The notes below the pieces were generated by a model. The model searched no databases, was not told the DNA's origin, and saw only the letters and a list, made by a program, of their open reading frames with translations. Source: Betaproteobacteria bacterium (GTDB lineage: Bacteria; Pseudomonadota; Gammaproteobacteria; Burkholderiales; Thiobacillaceae). From it: DNA of 5,759 nucleotides. How positions within the stretch are numbered: position 1 is the stretch's first letter; each line of letters begins with the position of its first letter. The stretch covers positions 1-5,759 of the forward strand of contig JAIFLB010000192.1 in the NCBI GenBank assembly GCA_020049245.1, in the 5' to 3' direction. A program made the position numbers and the translations under genes. This document shows, in pieces, positions 5,340 to 5,759 of the stretch.

Positions 5340-5378
5340 GGACAGAAAAGATGTCAACCCAGGCACCAAGTTCATGCC

Positions 5379-5759
5379 TCAGAACTCATTGCGAATCCGC
5401 TTGTAGCCTTTGACCAGTTCGTTGTTGGCCTGCGCCACGCTTTCCGAGAAGCCGGCCTGGTCGGGGGTCACGGGCTCGATTTTGGCCAGTTCGGCGTCGG
5501 AATGGATGTTGGTGGTGGACGGAATGTAGAAGCCGGCGGGCACTGAGCAACCTTCGACCACGGCATTGTGGCGCACCACCGAGCCATCGCCGACGGTGCA
5601 GTTGTAGAGCACCGAATTGAAGCCGATGAACACGTTGTTGCCTACCGTGCACGGGCCATGCACGATGGAACGGTGGGCGATCGAAGTGCCTTGGCCGATC
5701 ACCACGCCGCCACCTGCCTTGCAATGGATGACGACGCCATCCTGGATGTTCGAATCGGC
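5379..5759 (-). CDS. γ-class carbonic anhydrase (N-terminus cut by window edge)
   Basis: The last 126 residues are visible and the 5' end lies beyond the right edge. The fragment is a left-handed β-helix of hexapeptide repeats (such as VVIGQG, IVHGPC, VFIGFN and CTVGDG) followed by a C-terminal helix ending GYKRIRNEF. Residues matching the Methanosarcina thermophila Cam active site are present with exact spacing: NIQDGVVIH (fragment residues 4-12) corresponds to Asn73, Gln75 and His81, and SIAHRSIVHGP gives His29 and His34 for His117 and His122. All three zinc (or iron) ligands are therefore kept. The acidic loop of Cam is absent, as in CamH-type members. Expected reaction: CO2 + H2O to HCO3- + H+, probably in the cytoplasm. 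GTG codons inside the fragment are not the start, because the frame and conserved sequence continue to the window edge. The SulP gene follows after 100 bp. Some γ-CA homologues lack measurable activity, so catalysis is likely but unproven. Confidence 0.92.
   Translation of the reverse strand, partial: ADSNIQDGVVIHCKAGGGVVIGQGTSIAHRSIVHGPCTVGNNVFIGFNSVLYNCTVGDGSVVRHNAVVEGCSVPAGFYIPSTTNIHSDAELAKIEPVTPDQAGFSESVAQANNELVKGYKRIRNEF

Noticed and set aside
5335..5357. TTGACA at 5352-5357 as a SulP promoter
   Set aside because: At 16-18 nt downstream on the minus strand there is only GC-rich sequence with no -10-like hexamer, so I do not call a promoter.
5379..5705. Carbonic anhydrase starting at an internal GTG (5705)
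   Set aside because: The frame continues with conserved γ-CA sequence (NIQDGVVIH) to the window edge, so the gene is cut by the edge and the GTG is internal.

Overview
The window is GC-rich with densely packed genes, and all seven recognisable genes are on the minus strand, so they are read from right to left. The mix of protein families suggests a free-living Gram-negative proteobacterium, and Betaproteobacteria is my best guess. That mix is a γ-carbonic anhydrase, a SulP anion transporter, a periplasmic rhodanese, a chemoreceptor, a DUF486 membrane protein, a rubrerythrin without rubredoxin and an Fe-S oxidoreductase. The taxonomic guess rests on gene content and protein flavour only. No rRNA, tRNA, CRISPR array, insertion sequence or phage gene was seen.

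In transcription order (right to left): (1) The window edge cuts the 5' end of a γ-class carbonic anhydrase gene (5379-5759); the zinc-ligand histidines are in the visible part. (2) About 40 nt after its stop is a GC-rich hairpin with a six-T tract (5291-5339). The T tract abuts the ribosome binding site of the next gene, a SulP/SLC26-type anion transporter with a C-terminal STAS domain (3617-5278). The pair suggests inorganic carbon handling (bicarbonate uptake or exchange plus CO2/HCO3- interconversion), and the hairpin may control how much transcription enters the transporter gene. (3) A 355-bp gene-free gap follows (3262-3616), with four inverted repeats. (4) Next come an exported single-domain rhodanese (2812-3261) and, 44 bp on, a methyl-accepting chemotaxis protein with a four-helix-bundle-like periplasmic sensor (1145-2767). 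They probably form a two-gene unit. (5) A small four-helix DUF486 membrane protein follows (694-1050). (6) Last is a stress/redox unit: a promoter with a perfect TTGACA box, a rubrerythrin (146-565), then, after a hairpin, the first 24 codons of an Fe-S protein of the heterodisulfide reductase/GlcF-like type (1-73), which runs off the left edge.

Most of this is ordinary chromosomal content. The parts worth a second look are the terminator-like hairpin that leaves no room for a separate SulP promoter, the carbonic anhydrase-SulP pairing, the rhodanese-chemoreceptor pairing, the structured leader of the rhodanese, and the short Fe-S gene start at the left edge. I did not find convincing evidence of a wholly new system.
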